Of a DNA stretch of 43,807 nt, positions 21,994 through 30,648 are shown piece after piece (position 1 is the stretch's first letter; each line of letters starts with the position of its first letter). The stretch lies in the NCBI GenBank assembly GCA_963923455.1, contig CAWULT010000026.1, positions 1 through 43,807 of the forward strand, given 5' to 3'. The position numbers were made by a program, and so were the translations under genes. The notes under the pieces are model-generated. The model had not been told where the DNA came from and searched no databases. It saw only the letters and a program-made list of their open reading frames with translations. The DNA is from CAWULT01 sp963923455 (GTDB lineage Bacteria > Acidobacteriota > Vicinamibacteria > Vicinamibacterales > UBA2999).

Positions 21994-24288
21994 CTAACGC
22001 CCTCCCCCGGCCAGTACGGCGGCCGGTGCCGGCGAGGCCGGTGCGGGCGAGGCCGCTGTCGCGACGGGCGGCGCCGCGGACGGCGCCGCGAGCGAAACCG
22101 GCGCCTGCGGCGCGGGCCGCGTCCAGCGGATGTCGGTGCCCAGGCGCTGCAGGTACGCGGTGAGCGCCACGACCTCCTTGTCCGCGAGCCCGGTCGGCCC
22201 CTGCTGCGCCTCGACCTCGGCCGCGATCGCGCCGGCCTGCGACCGCATCGATGCCACGGCCGTGTCGATCTCGCCGTCCGTGTAGGGCACGCCCACCGTG
22301 CGCAGGGCGCGCAGCTTCGCGCCGATGAGGCTCGTGTCGAAGGCGCTCGTCAGCAGGTGTGGATAGCGCGGCATGATCGATCCGGGCGTCGTCGAGTCAG
22401 GACGCGCCATGTGGCGCACGTGCCACAGCGACGGGTACTTGCCCCCCACCCGATGCAGGTCGGGCCCGGTGCGCTTCGAGCCCCACTGGAAGGGATGGTC
22501 GAAGACGTACTCGCCGGCCTTCGAGTACTCGCCGTAGCGCTCCGTCTCGTAGCGGAAGGGGCGCACGAGCTGCGAGTGGCAGTTGTAGCAGCCCTCACGG
22601 ATGTAGATGTCGCGGCCGACGACCTCGAGCGGCGTGTAGGGCCTGACGCTGGCAATCTCCGCGACGTTGGACTTCACCAGGAACATCGGCAACGCCTCGA
22701 CGAGCGAGCCCACGGCGAGCGCCAGCGCGGTCAGCACCGTGAACAGGACCACGCGGGCCTCCAGTGCGCGATGGATGCCGTGCCGCACCGTGTGCTGCAA
22801 GCGATAGAGCGCGTGGTCGTAGGTGTTGGCGGGGGTGACCGCGCCTGGCGCCGCGAAGTCCCAGACTAGCGGCGGCGCGTGGACTTCTGGCTCGGCCGCG
22901 TAGTCGGCGGGCGCCGTCCGGATCGTCCGGACGACGTTCCAGACGAGCATCAGCAGCCCGGAGAAGAAGAGCAGGCCGCCGACGAGGCGCACCCAGTACA
23001 TCGGCACCAGGCGCAGCACCGTCTCGATGAAGTCGGGGTAGACCAGGCGCCCGTCGGGCTCGAACGCGCGCCACATCGCCCACTGGGTGATGCCGGCCAC
23101 CCACATCGAGACCTGATAAAGGATCAGGCCGATGGTGGCCACCCAGAAGTGCACGGTGGCGAGGCGCTTCGAGTACAGCTCCGTCTTCCAGAGCCGCGGC
23201 ACCACCCAGTACAGGATGCCGAACGAGATGAATGAATTCCAGCCGAGCGCGCCCGCGTGCACGTGGCCGATCGTCCAGTCGGTGAAATGCGACACCGCGT
23301 TCACCGACTTGATCGACATCATCGGCTTTTCGAAGGTCGACATGCCGTAGTAGGTGACGGCCACCACCATGAACTTCAGGATCGGGTCCTCGCGCAGCTT
23401 GTGCCAGGCGCCCCGCAGCGTGAAGAAGCCGTTGACCATGCCGCCCCAGGACGGCATCCACAGCACGAGGGAGAACAGCATGCCCAGCGTGGAGGCCCAC
23501 TCGGGGACCGCGGAGTAGTGCAGGTGGTGGGGGCCGGCCCAGATGTAGACGAAGACCAGGGACCAGAAGTGCATGATCGACAGCCGGTAGCTGAACACCG
23601 GCCGTTCGGCCGCCTTGGGCAGGTAGTAGTACATCAGGCCCAGGAACGGAGTCGTCAGGAAGAAGGCGACCGCGTTGTGGCCGTACCACCACTGCATCAG
23701 CGCGTCCTTGACGCCGCCGTAGGCCGGGTAGCTGCCGAGCAGCGAGTAGGGCACCGCGATGCTGTTGCCGATGTGCAGGATGGCCACGGCGACGACCGTC
23801 GCGATGTAGAACCACACCGCGACGTACAGGTGCGCCTCGCGGCGGATGGCGATCGTGCCGAACAGGTTGACCGCAAAGGCCACCCAGAGCACCGCGATGA
23901 CGACATCGAGCACCCACGGCAGCTCGGCGTACTCCTTGCCCTGGGTGTTGCCGGTGACGAGCGCCAGCGCCGCCGCCACGATCAGCAGCTGCCAGCCGAC
24001 GAAGTGGAAGGCGGAGATCGCGTCGCTGAACAGCCGCGTCTTGAGCAGCCGCTGCGAGGAGTGATAGACGCCGGCGAAGATGATGTTGCCGCAGAAGGCG
24101 AAGATCACCGCGTTGGTGTGCAGCGGCCGGAGGCGTCCGAAGGTCAGGTACGGCGCCAGGTTCAGCGACGGCATGAACAGCATGGCGGCGATGGCGACCC
24201 CGACGAGCATGCCGACCACGGCCCACACGATGGCGGCGAGGAAGAACAGCCGCGGGGTTCGATCGTCGTAGCGCACCGTATCGCTCAT
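21994..24288 (-). CDS. ccoNO: Fused cbb3-type cytochrome oxidase subunits I and II (CcoN-CcoO)
   Basis: A 764-residue fusion of the catalytic subunit CcoN and the cytochrome c subunit CcoO. The CcoN part (about 1-460) has the usual twelve or so helices with the metal ligands: H in RPLHTNAVIF, H in YGHNAVAFF, the CuB pair in AGPHHLHYS, and the heme histidines in TIGHVHAGALG. The CcoO part (about 530 onward) begins with a membrane helix and carries the heme c site C-Y-N-C-H in EGCYNCHSQLVRPFR. An Ala/Pro-rich tail of about 35 residues ends the protein. The start at 24288 has GGGAG just upstream; the frame is open to 24339. The enzyme reduces O2 and pumps protons in low oxygen. The assembly genes ccoGHIS are not in the window. 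Confidence 0.95.
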   Translation of the reverse strand: MSDTVRYDDRTPRLFFLAAIVWAVVGMLVGVAIAAMLFMPSLNLAPYLTFGRLRPLHTNAVIFAFCGNIIFAGVYHSSQRLLKTRLFSDAISAFHFVGWQLLIVAAALALVTGNTQGKEYAELPWVLDVVIAVLWVAFAVNLFGTIAIRREAHLYVAVWFYIATVVAVAILHIGNSIAVPYSLLGSYPAYGGVKDALMQWWYGHNAVAFFLTTPFLGLMYYYLPKAAERPVFSYRLSIMHFWSLVFVYIWAGPHHLHYSAVPEWASTLGMLFSLVLWMPSWGGMVNGFFTLRGAWHKLREDPILKFMVVAVTYYGMSTFEKPMMSIKSVNAVSHFTDWTIGHVHAGALGWNSFISFGILYWVVPRLWKTELYSKRLATVHFWVATIGLILYQVSMWVAGITQWAMWRAFEPDGRLVYPDFIETVLRLVPMYWVRLVGGLLFFSGLLMLVWNVVRTIRTAPADYAAEPEVHAPPLVWDFAAPGAVTPANTYDHALYRLQHTVRHGIHRALEARVVLFTVLTALALAVGSLVEALPMFLVKSNVAEIASVRPYTPLEVVGRDIYIREGCYNCHSQLVRPFRYETERYGEYSKAGEYVFDHPFQWGSKRTGPDLHRVGGKYPSLWHVRHMARPDSTTPGSIMPRYPHLLTSAFDTSLIGAKLRALRTVGVPYTDGEIDTAVASMRSQAGAIAAEVEAQQGPTGLADKEVVALTAYLQRLGTDIRWTRPAPQAPVSLAAPSAAPPVATAASPAPASPAPAAVLAGGGR

Positions 24289-24663
24289 CACGCTCCCATC
24301 CCGTGTCGGAGGAGTCACAGGGGCAAAGACGTCGCGCACCAGGCCGGCAGGCAGGTGTCGCCGCGTGGGTCATCAAGGCTTGTGCCAGCGGGGTGCCCGG
24401 TGCGAATGCGCGCGATCGTCCGGCAGGCGTGGAAGGTTTCGCACGGGACGGCCGCGGGCAGCACCGACTGCGCCGGGCGGAACGCTGAAGATTCCACGTC
24501 GTCCGCCAAAGAATCCCCGTGCTTCGGGCGCCGAGGGGCGCGGGGCGATCGCGGACCCGGATGGTCGCGTTTCGCCCGGGGTGACGCCGGCGCCGGCCGC
24601 GGGGCCTGGGCCGGCGCTCGGTGGTGGTCAGGCGTGCGGCGTGGCGGGGGGGAGCGTCATCGC

Positions 24664-24690
24664 CTCGAACGGCCAGGGCCGCCGTTCGAG
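24664..24690 (-). terminator. Second hairpin downstream of the DUF1552 gene
   Basis: A perfect 10-bp inverted repeat (CTCGAACGGC / GCCGTTCGAG) with a seven-base loop. With the 15-bp hairpin at 24723-24758 it forms a tandem pair downstream of the DUF1552 stop. No T-tract follows. Confidence 0.4.
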
Positions 24691-24722
24691 CCTCCGGTTC
24701 GGCCGCAGCGTCCGAAACGACG

Positions 24723-24758
24723 ACGGCCGCACGGAGGACGACGCCTCCGTGCGGCCGT
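24723..24758 (-). terminator. Strong hairpin terminator of the ankyrin-DUF1592-DUF1552 operon
   Basis: A perfect 15-bp stem (ACGGCCGCACGGAGG and its complement) with a six-base loop, 29 bases after the DUF1552 stop. On the minus strand a short TTT follows a few bases later. The stem is the longest perfect one noticed in the window. The weak T-tract leaves Rho-independent action probable, not certain. Confidence 0.6.
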
Positions 24759-24787
24759 AGTGGTGTGGACCGCGTGTGGTACGGGTG

Positions 24788-26122
24788 CTACAGGTCGAGC
24801 CGGCCCGTGCTGGCGCCGAAGTTGTCGATCTGCGCCCCGTAGAGGTGCGCGATCGCGAGCAGCATGTTCGCGGTGGGCTCCTTCTTCGCCACGACGTGAC
24901 GGTCGCCCTTGAGCTTGCCCTGCGCGCCGCCGATGAGCAGCGTGGGCGGGTTGCTGCGGTCGTGCGCGTTGCCGTTGCTCATGCCGCTGCCCCAGTAGAT
25001 CAGCGAGTGGTCGAGCAGCGTGCCGTCGCCATCGGGCGTCGCCTTGAGCTTCTCCAGGAACTCGGCGAACTTGACCATCTGGTAGGTCGCGATCTTCGCG
25101 TACATGGCCATCTTCTCGGGGTCGTTGCCATGGTGCGAAACCGAGTGGTGCGTCTCGCTGACGCCGATGTGCGCGTAGCTTCGGTCGCTCGGCTCGTGTC
25201 CGATCATGAAGGTGAACACGCGGCTGATGTCCCCCTGGAGCGCCAGGTGCATCAGGTTGTAGGTCACGCTCATGTGATCGTCGAACGCCTCGGGCAGGCC
25301 GACCGGCGCCTCCGGCACGCCGGTGATCGTGCCGAGCCGCTTCTCCATGCGGTCGAGCTGCTGCTCGACGTCGCGGATGTTGCTCAGGTACTCGTCCAGG
25401 ATGGCCCGGTCCGGCGCACCCAGGGACGCCCTCAGCTTCGAGGTCTCGGCGGTCACCGAGTCGAGCAGGCTCTGCTTCTCCTTCAGCCGGGCGGCGCGCT
25501 GGTCCGCGGCGCCGGCCTCGCCGAACATCCGCTCGAACGTGACGCGGGGGTTGATGCCGACCGGCAACGGGCTGGTGTCGTCGCGCCACGACAGCGCGTT
25601 GAAGAACGTGCACGGGAAGCCGTCGCACGCGCCGACCGCCGTGCCCATGTCCTCGGTGCCGACCTCGATCGACCGCAGGGGCGTGTCGCCGGCCACGATG
25701 TCGACGATGTACTGGTCGAGCGTCTTCTTCGACTGGATCTTGCCGAACGCGTCGCCCGTCCCCTCGCGCGAGGCCACCGGGCCGACGCCGTTCAGGAACG
25801 CCGAGCTGGCGCCCATGTGAACCGACTCACCCCACGGTGCCGTCAGGTTGCTGACCGTCACCAGTTGCGACCGGAAGCCCTCGAGCGGCTGCATCACTGG
25901 CTTGAACGCGAAGCCGGAGCCGGCCGTGTCGGGGTGCCACGTGTCGGGATAGATGCCGCTCGGGAAGTACACCGAGCCGAACCGGAACGGCGTGCTGGCC
26001 GCGGTGCGCCCCTGGGCCGTCATCGCCGGCACCATGGCATCGAGCAGGGGCAGGGCGAGCGTGGCGCCAAAGGCACCACGCAGGAACGTGCGACGGGACA
26101 GGTGCTTCTTGGTGATGATCAT
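24788..26122 (-). CDS. DUF1552 family Tat-exported protein
   Basis: A 444-residue protein of the DUF1552 family, whose function is unknown. The N-terminus is a textbook twin-arginine signal, LSRRTFLRGAFGATLALPLLDAM, so the protein is exported folded and probably binds a cofactor or metal. The body shows family features I remember: VYFPSGIYPDTWHP near the start, LVTVSNLT, VAGDTPLRSIEVGTE, DRAILDEYLSNIRDVEQQL (helical), and FMIGHEPSDRSYAHIGVSETHHSVSHHG with a cluster of His residues, then LIYWGSGMSNGNAHD. The alkaline-phosphatase-like arrangement of the His/Asp/Gly segments suggests a distant link to that fold, unproved. It starts two bases after the DUF1592 stop and is the last gene of the operon. 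Confidence 0.88.
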   Translation of the reverse strand: MIITKKHLSRRTFLRGAFGATLALPLLDAMVPAMTAQGRTAASTPFRFGSVYFPSGIYPDTWHPDTAGSGFAFKPVMQPLEGFRSQLVTVSNLTAPWGESVHMGASSAFLNGVGPVASREGTGDAFGKIQSKKTLDQYIVDIVAGDTPLRSIEVGTEDMGTAVGACDGFPCTFFNALSWRDDTSPLPVGINPRVTFERMFGEAGAADQRAARLKEKQSLLDSVTAETSKLRASLGAPDRAILDEYLSNIRDVEQQLDRMEKRLGTITGVPEAPVGLPEAFDDHMSVTYNLMHLALQGDISRVFTFMIGHEPSDRSYAHIGVSETHHSVSHHGNDPEKMAMYAKIATYQMVKFAEFLEKLKATPDGDGTLLDHSLIYWGSGMSNGNAHDRSNPPTLLIGGAQGKLKGDRHVVAKKEPTANMLLAIAHLYGAQIDNFGASTGRLDL

Positions 26123-26124
26123 GT

Positions 26125-28686
26125 CTACTCCACGGTCGCTCTGGCCACGGTGGTGCCGGGCTGTGCCGGCTCCAGTCTGGTTCGCATCTGGAACGGCGTG
26201 CTGTCGATGATTCCACTCACGATCGCGCTGAGGCGGTAGCCTCCCGGAGCCGCTCGCCGGACGACGCGCCGGACGATCGGCATATCGGCCGGTTCGAGGC
26301 CCCGGCCCAAGGCGTAGACCATCATCCGCTCGGTGACCGCGGTCACGAATGCCTCAGGTCTGCTCAGGATGGCCTGCCGCAACTCCACGGGCCCGCTGAC
26401 CCTGGAGCCATCGGCGAGCACGCCGGCCGCGTCGATCCGGGCGCCATTCGGCATCGCCGCCCGCCACTGGCCGATCGAGTTGAAGTTCTCGAGCGCGAAG
26501 CCCGCCGGGTCGATCACCCGGTGGCACGACGCGCAGGCGGCGTTGCGCCGGTGCAGCTCCAGCTGCTCTCGCACGGACTTGGGGGCGGCGTCGCTGCCCT
26601 TGTTGCTCTCCTCGAGCGTCGGCACGTTCGGCGGCGGGGGTGGCGGCGGCGTGTTCAGGAACGTGCTGAGCACGTACTTGCCGCGGAACACCGGCGACGT
26701 GCGGGTGGCCACGGCCGTCAGCGAGAGGATGCTGCCGTGCCCGAGCAGGCCAAAGCGGTTCGGGTCGGTGAGCTTGACCTGCCGGAACCGCTCGCCGTAC
26801 ACGCCCGGGATGCCGTAGTGCTTCGCCAGTCGCTCGTTGATGAAGGTGTAGTCGGCGTTCAGCAGTTCCAGCGCGCTGCGGTCGGTGCGCAGGACGTGCC
26901 CGAACAGCATCTCGGTTTCGCGGCGGAAGCCGCGGCGGACGTTGTCGTCGAAGTCCGGGAACATCAGCAGGTCGGGTGCGACCTTCGCCTCGATGTTGCG
27001 GAGCTGCAGCCACTGTCCGGTGAAGTTGCCGACCAGGGCGTCGGCCCGCGGGTCGGCGATCATGCGCTTCACCTGAGCAGCCAGCACGCCGGGCTGGCGC
27101 AGGCGTCCCGACGACGCCAGCGACAGGAGCCGCTCGTCCGGGATGCTGCTCCACAGGAAGAACGACAACCGCGACGCCAGCTCGACGTCGCTGACCGGGT
27201 GGGACGCACCGGGCCTGACGCCCGCCGCGTCACGTTCCATCCGGTAGAGGAACGACGGGCTCGACAGCACCCGGGCCAGACCGGCGCGCACGCCCGCGTC
27301 GAACGTCTCGCCCCGCTGGCGGGTCTGCGTGTAGAACGACAGCGGCGCCTGCACGTCGTCGGCCGTCACCGGGCGACGGTAGGCGCGACGGGTGAGGTTG
27401 GTGAAAATCCGCTCCGCGCAGGGTGCCTCGTCGGCCGGCGACACCGGGCGGCACACGAACACGCGCTCGCGGCTCGGCGTCGCGCTGACACCGGTGACCT
27501 CGTAGGGGCCCTCGATGATGGCCGTGCGCAGCCGGGGCGCGCCGCTCACCAGGTGCACCTCCTGGCTGTCGCGCAGCGCGGGCTGCCAGACGTCCTGCCG
27601 CTGTCCCGGGCGATCACGGAACGTGAAGCCGACGTCGTGCGGGCCGGCGGTCACCTTGACCTTGCCCGTGAGGCGCTGATCGATGAGCGGCTGCGTCTCC
27701 GTCAGCGACTTGCTCTGTTCCTCGTGGTCCTTCGGCCCGCCGATCGTGGCGGAGAACACTTCGTCACCGTCGATCGTGATCACGAAGGTGAACGGCGTGT
27801 CGTTGCTCTCGACGCCGACGTATCCCTCCTCGATTCCGCGGAAGAGGCGGCCGGCCAGCTTGTACTCGCCGTCGGCCGGGAAGATGTGACGGACGACCGT
27901 GCCGCCGCGCGTGCCCAGCGGCAGCCCGTCCAGGTGCCCGCTCTGCGAGAACTCGCGGCTGACCGAGTACTCCGTGGTGCCGGGGCGCTCCTTCGGATCG
28001 CCGACGGCCAGCGTGCTGATCCGCTGCGCCGCGGTCACGTAGCGCTCGAGCAGCAGCGGCGACGTCTTGAGCGCCGTGGCCACGTTGTCGAAACCGAAGT
28101 CGGCCCCGTCGCTCGGCAGCAGCGCCGTCACGTCGACGTCGAGCGCGAGCAGGTCGCGCACGGCGTTGCCGTACTCGGTGCGGTTCAGCCGGTGCACGAC
28201 GTACCGGCCAGCCGACGTGCCACGGGCCTCCCAGGCGCGGTCGAGCGAGGCGGCGAGCCACGTCGTGAAGCCGGCGTACTCGGCTTCCTGCGGATGCGGC
28301 ATGCCCTGCGGCGGCATCGCGCGCACGCTCAGCTTGCGCAGCACGCGCTCCCACGTGGCGGCGCTGGTGACCACGTCGTCCAGGCTGGCCTTCTCGAGGT
28401 CGACCGGGTCGAACGCCGGCAGCGGATTCCGCGTGTTGTGGCAGCTCACGCAGTACTGGTTGACCCACGCCCGATAGGTCTTCGCGTCGCCCGGGGGCGT
28501 CGACGAGCGCTGCAGCGCGGGAACGGCCCGGGGGCGCACCGGCGTCCCTGCCTGTGCGGGCGCCGCCGCCCCCCTCGCCGCGGGTGGGGCGGCTGCGGGC
28601 GACGGGCGCGCGGTTGAAGCCGTCTGGGCGAGCAAGACGGCCGCGCCGACGCTCGCCAGCAACGCGGTGGCGGCAATGGTCTTCAT
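26125..28686 (-). CDS. Exported DUF1587/DUF1592/DUF1588/DUF1585 multidomain protein with heme c motifs
   Basis: An 853-residue exported protein in the Planctomycete/Acidobacteria family of stacked DUFs (1587, 1595, 1592, 1588, 1585). The signal peptide is followed by a Pro/Ala-rich linker. C79-V-S-C-H near the N-terminus (NQYCVSCHNTRNPLP) looks like a cytochrome c site (PSCyt1-like). The middle has VHRLNRTEYGNAVRDLLALD (DUF1587), TNLTRRAYRRPVTADD and RDAAGVRPG (DUF1592), then NAACASCHRVIDPAGFALENF (DUF1588, another C-x-x-C-H). Function is unknown; it always pairs with a DUF1552 gene. The start codon overlaps the ankyrin gene's stop by four bases. Long frames upstream of 28686 are antisense noise. 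Confidence 0.88.
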   Translation of the reverse strand: MKTIAATALLASVGAAVLLAQTASTARPSPAAAPPAARGAAAPAQAGTPVRPRAVPALQRSSTPPGDAKTYRAWVNQYCVSCHNTRNPLPAFDPVDLEKASLDDVVTSAATWERVLRKLSVRAMPPQGMPHPQEAEYAGFTTWLAASLDRAWEARGTSAGRYVVHRLNRTEYGNAVRDLLALDVDVTALLPSDGADFGFDNVATALKTSPLLLERYVTAAQRISTLAVGDPKERPGTTEYSVSREFSQSGHLDGLPLGTRGGTVVRHIFPADGEYKLAGRLFRGIEEGYVGVESNDTPFTFVITIDGDEVFSATIGGPKDHEEQSKSLTETQPLIDQRLTGKVKVTAGPHDVGFTFRDRPGQRQDVWQPALRDSQEVHLVSGAPRLRTAIIEGPYEVTGVSATPSRERVFVCRPVSPADEAPCAERIFTNLTRRAYRRPVTADDVQAPLSFYTQTRQRGETFDAGVRAGLARVLSSPSFLYRMERDAAGVRPGASHPVSDVELASRLSFFLWSSIPDERLLSLASSGRLRQPGVLAAQVKRMIADPRADALVGNFTGQWLQLRNIEAKVAPDLLMFPDFDDNVRRGFRRETEMLFGHVLRTDRSALELLNADYTFINERLAKHYGIPGVYGERFRQVKLTDPNRFGLLGHGSILSLTAVATRTSPVFRGKYVLSTFLNTPPPPPPPNVPTLEESNKGSDAAPKSVREQLELHRRNAACASCHRVIDPAGFALENFNSIGQWRAAMPNGARIDAAGVLADGSRVSGPVELRQAILSRPEAFVTAVTERMMVYALGRGLEPADMPIVRRVVRRAAPGGYRLSAIVSGIIDSTPFQMRTRLEPAQPGTTVARATVE

Positions 28687-30389
28687 CGGGTCCCCGTGCT
28701 GGTGGCCGGAGCGGGCGAGGCCGCCTTCGGCTCCTCCGTCTTCTTCGACTCGTCGGCGTTCTTGGGCGCCTCCGGCGGCACCGGCGTCGGGTCGTTCGGC
28801 CCGAGGTGCATCAGCTCGCGGAGCGTCGCGATCACGGCATCCCGCGAGTCCCGGCGCGGCCGGTAGGTCCGGGAGTCGGTGTTGTTGCCCGGGGGCGGCG
28901 GCGGCTCCGGCTTCTCGGCCAGCTGCAGCGGCGTCAGGTTGTCCTTGTTGACGGCGTCGAGCTTCGCGCCCTTCGAGACGAGGGTGCGGATCATGTCGGT
29001 GCGTCGGGCCGCCACGGCCTGGTGCAGCAGCGTCGCCCCATCGGCCGACTTGGCATTCGGATCCGCGCCGGCCTCGAGCAGGACCTTGAGCGCATCGGCA
29101 GGCTCCCGGTTCGACGCCTCGCGGTACGGCGGCGCGATCAACCGGTCGAAGCCGGGACCGGCGGCAAACGGCGCGCCCCGGCCGCCTGTGAGCGCGACCA
29201 TCGCCGGCGTCTTGCCCACGTTGGCGTTGAGCCCGCGGCCCGCCGTGGCGCCCTCCTTCTTGACCTCCGTCGGGCTCCAGTCGACCTTCGCCCCGTGCTG
29301 GACCATCAGCTTCAGGACCTCGACGTCGGCCGCGATCGCCGCGCGGAAGAACGGGGAGGCGTTGTGCTCCTCGGCGCAGCACAGGGTGGTGTTGTGGACC
29401 CCTCCGACGAACGGCTTGTTCGGATCGGCCCCCCGGTCGAGCAGCAGCTTCACCAGGTCGAGCGCCGACAACTGATTCGGCAGGTCCATGCGCAGGCGAG
29501 ATCCGTCGCGGGCGCGCATGTCGGTCGTCGCGTCGCGCATGTCGACCGCGAAGAACAGCGAGCCGTCGTTCGGGTCGGCGCCCAGATCGATCAGCGCCTT
29601 CGCCAGGTCGAACCGGTCGTTGGCAATCGCAATCATGGTTGCCGTGACGCCGTCACCGTTGGTCGCCTTCAGGTCTGCGCCGCCCTTGACCAGCGCGCGC
29701 ACCGCGGCCTCGTGGCCGTTCCGCGTGGCGAACATCAGCGCGGTGAAACCGCCGGTGGGATGGTCCGCATGCTTGCGCTCGGTGAGCGCGGAGACGTGCG
29801 CCTTCGCGTTGGGGTTGCCGCCCGCCGCGATGAGCGTGGAGATGACGTCGGCATGCCCCTCGACGGCCGCCCACATCAACGCGGTCTCCTTCTGGTATCC
29901 CTCGGCGGCGTTCGGGTCCGACCCGGCCTCGAGCAGCAGCTTGACCGCGTCGAGGTTGCCCGTGCGTGACGCGGCCATCAGCGGCGTCTCGCCTTCGGAA
30001 TGCGCCGCCTTCTTGACGTCGGCGCCGGCCTTGAGCAGTTCCGCGATGGTCGACGTGTCGCCGGTCCGCGCGGCCTGCAGCAACGGCGTCACGCCGTACC
30101 GATTGGGCAGGTTCAGGTTCGCGCCGGCGGCGGCGAGCGCGCGCAGCATGCGCAGGTCGGCATGGTAGGCGGCCCAGAGCGCCGCCGTGGACCCATCCCG
30201 CGAGACCTCGTTGACGTTGACGCGCTTGGCGAGCAGCGCCCTCACCGCCTGGAAGTCGCCGTCACGGGCCGCGACGACGAGCGCCGGATCGCCCGCCGCC
30301 TGCCCGAGCACCACGGCGAATAGAGTCACGAACGACACTACCGAGATCACCAACCGGCGCGTCATCTGTCGTTGCGTACGCATCCTCAT
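28683..30389 (-). CDS. Exported ankyrin-repeat protein
   Basis: A 568-residue protein with an N-terminal membrane or signal segment (RRLVISVVSFVTLFAVVLGQA) and about ten ankyrin repeats, for example DGSTAALWAAYHADLRMLRAL, YGVTPLLQAARTGDTSTIAELL, GETPLMAASRTGNLDAVKLLL, ETALMWAAVEGHADVISTLI and ADGATLLHQAVAARRTDMIRTL. Spacers interrupt the array near 240 and 330. A proline-rich and charged tail ends the protein (PEAPKNADESKKTEEPKA). Ankyrin arrays bind proteins; here the target is probably periplasmic. It leads the operon with the DUF1592 and DUF1552 genes. Start candidates are 30389, 30383 and 30365; GTGGGG lies just before 30389. Confidence 0.85.
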   Translation of the reverse strand: MRMRTQRQMTRRLVISVVSFVTLFAVVLGQAAGDPALVVAARDGDFQAVRALLAKRVNVNEVSRDGSTAALWAAYHADLRMLRALAAAGANLNLPNRYGVTPLLQAARTGDTSTIAELLKAGADVKKAAHSEGETPLMAASRTGNLDAVKLLLEAGSDPNAAEGYQKETALMWAAVEGHADVISTLIAAGGNPNAKAHVSALTERKHADHPTGGFTALMFATRNGHEAAVRALVKGGADLKATNGDGVTATMIAIANDRFDLAKALIDLGADPNDGSLFFAVDMRDATTDMRARDGSRLRMDLPNQLSALDLVKLLLDRGADPNKPFVGGVHNTTLCCAEEHNASPFFRAAIAADVEVLKLMVQHGAKVDWSPTEVKKEGATAGRGLNANVGKTPAMVALTGGRGAPFAAGPGFDRLIAPPYREASNREPADALKVLLEAGADPNAKSADGATLLHQAVAARRTDMIRTLVSKGAKLDAVNKDNLTPLQLAEKPEPPPPPGNNTDSRTYRPRRDSRDAVIATLRELMHLGPNDPTPVPPEAPKNADESKKTEEPKAASPAPATSTGTR

Positions 30390-30636
30390 CCCCACTTCGA
30401 ACCGGACGGGCACTCGCACATCTATGTGATACCGGACAGGAGCACCCGCGATTTGGCGGGCGCAGCTATGCCTGCCCGACATAAGTCGCGGTTCCCGGGA
30501 TCCTACTCCTCTGTTTGGGCTACCACAAGCGGATTCTTCCGCACCTGCGCCCACGGAGGCCGCTGCCCCGCACCGAGCCCCAGGGAGCCGAACAAGCTGC
30601 GCCGCAACATGCAGATCCGGGCAGGCACGGGCGGGA

Positions 30637-30642
30637 TATCAT
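30637..30642 (+). promoter_or_regulatory. Candidate -10 element (TATCAT) just before the M23 peptidase start
   Basis: TATCAT ends seven bases before the ATG at 30649 in a GC-rich gap between divergent genes. As at 11292, a transcript from this hexamer would begin at or beside the start codon. No Shine-Dalgarno lies between. Confidence 0.35.
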
Positions 30643-30648
30643 CGGGCG

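Larger units (their letters stand above)
24289..24787. other. 499-base intergenic region between the DUF1552 gene and the cbb3 operon
   Basis: No credible gene is seen. On the side near 24288 it must hold the cco operon promoter; no strong -35/-10 pair was found, so an FNR-like or activator-dependent promoter is possible but no clear site was identified. The other end carries two strong hairpins listed separately. The middle is GC-rich with no noticeable repeats. Confidence 0.5.

Noticed and set aside
23257..24912. A 551-codon open frame on the plus strand opposite ccoNO
   Set aside because: CcoNO on the other strand carries all its heme and copper ligands. The plus frame is His/Arg/Asp rich with no recognisable domain.
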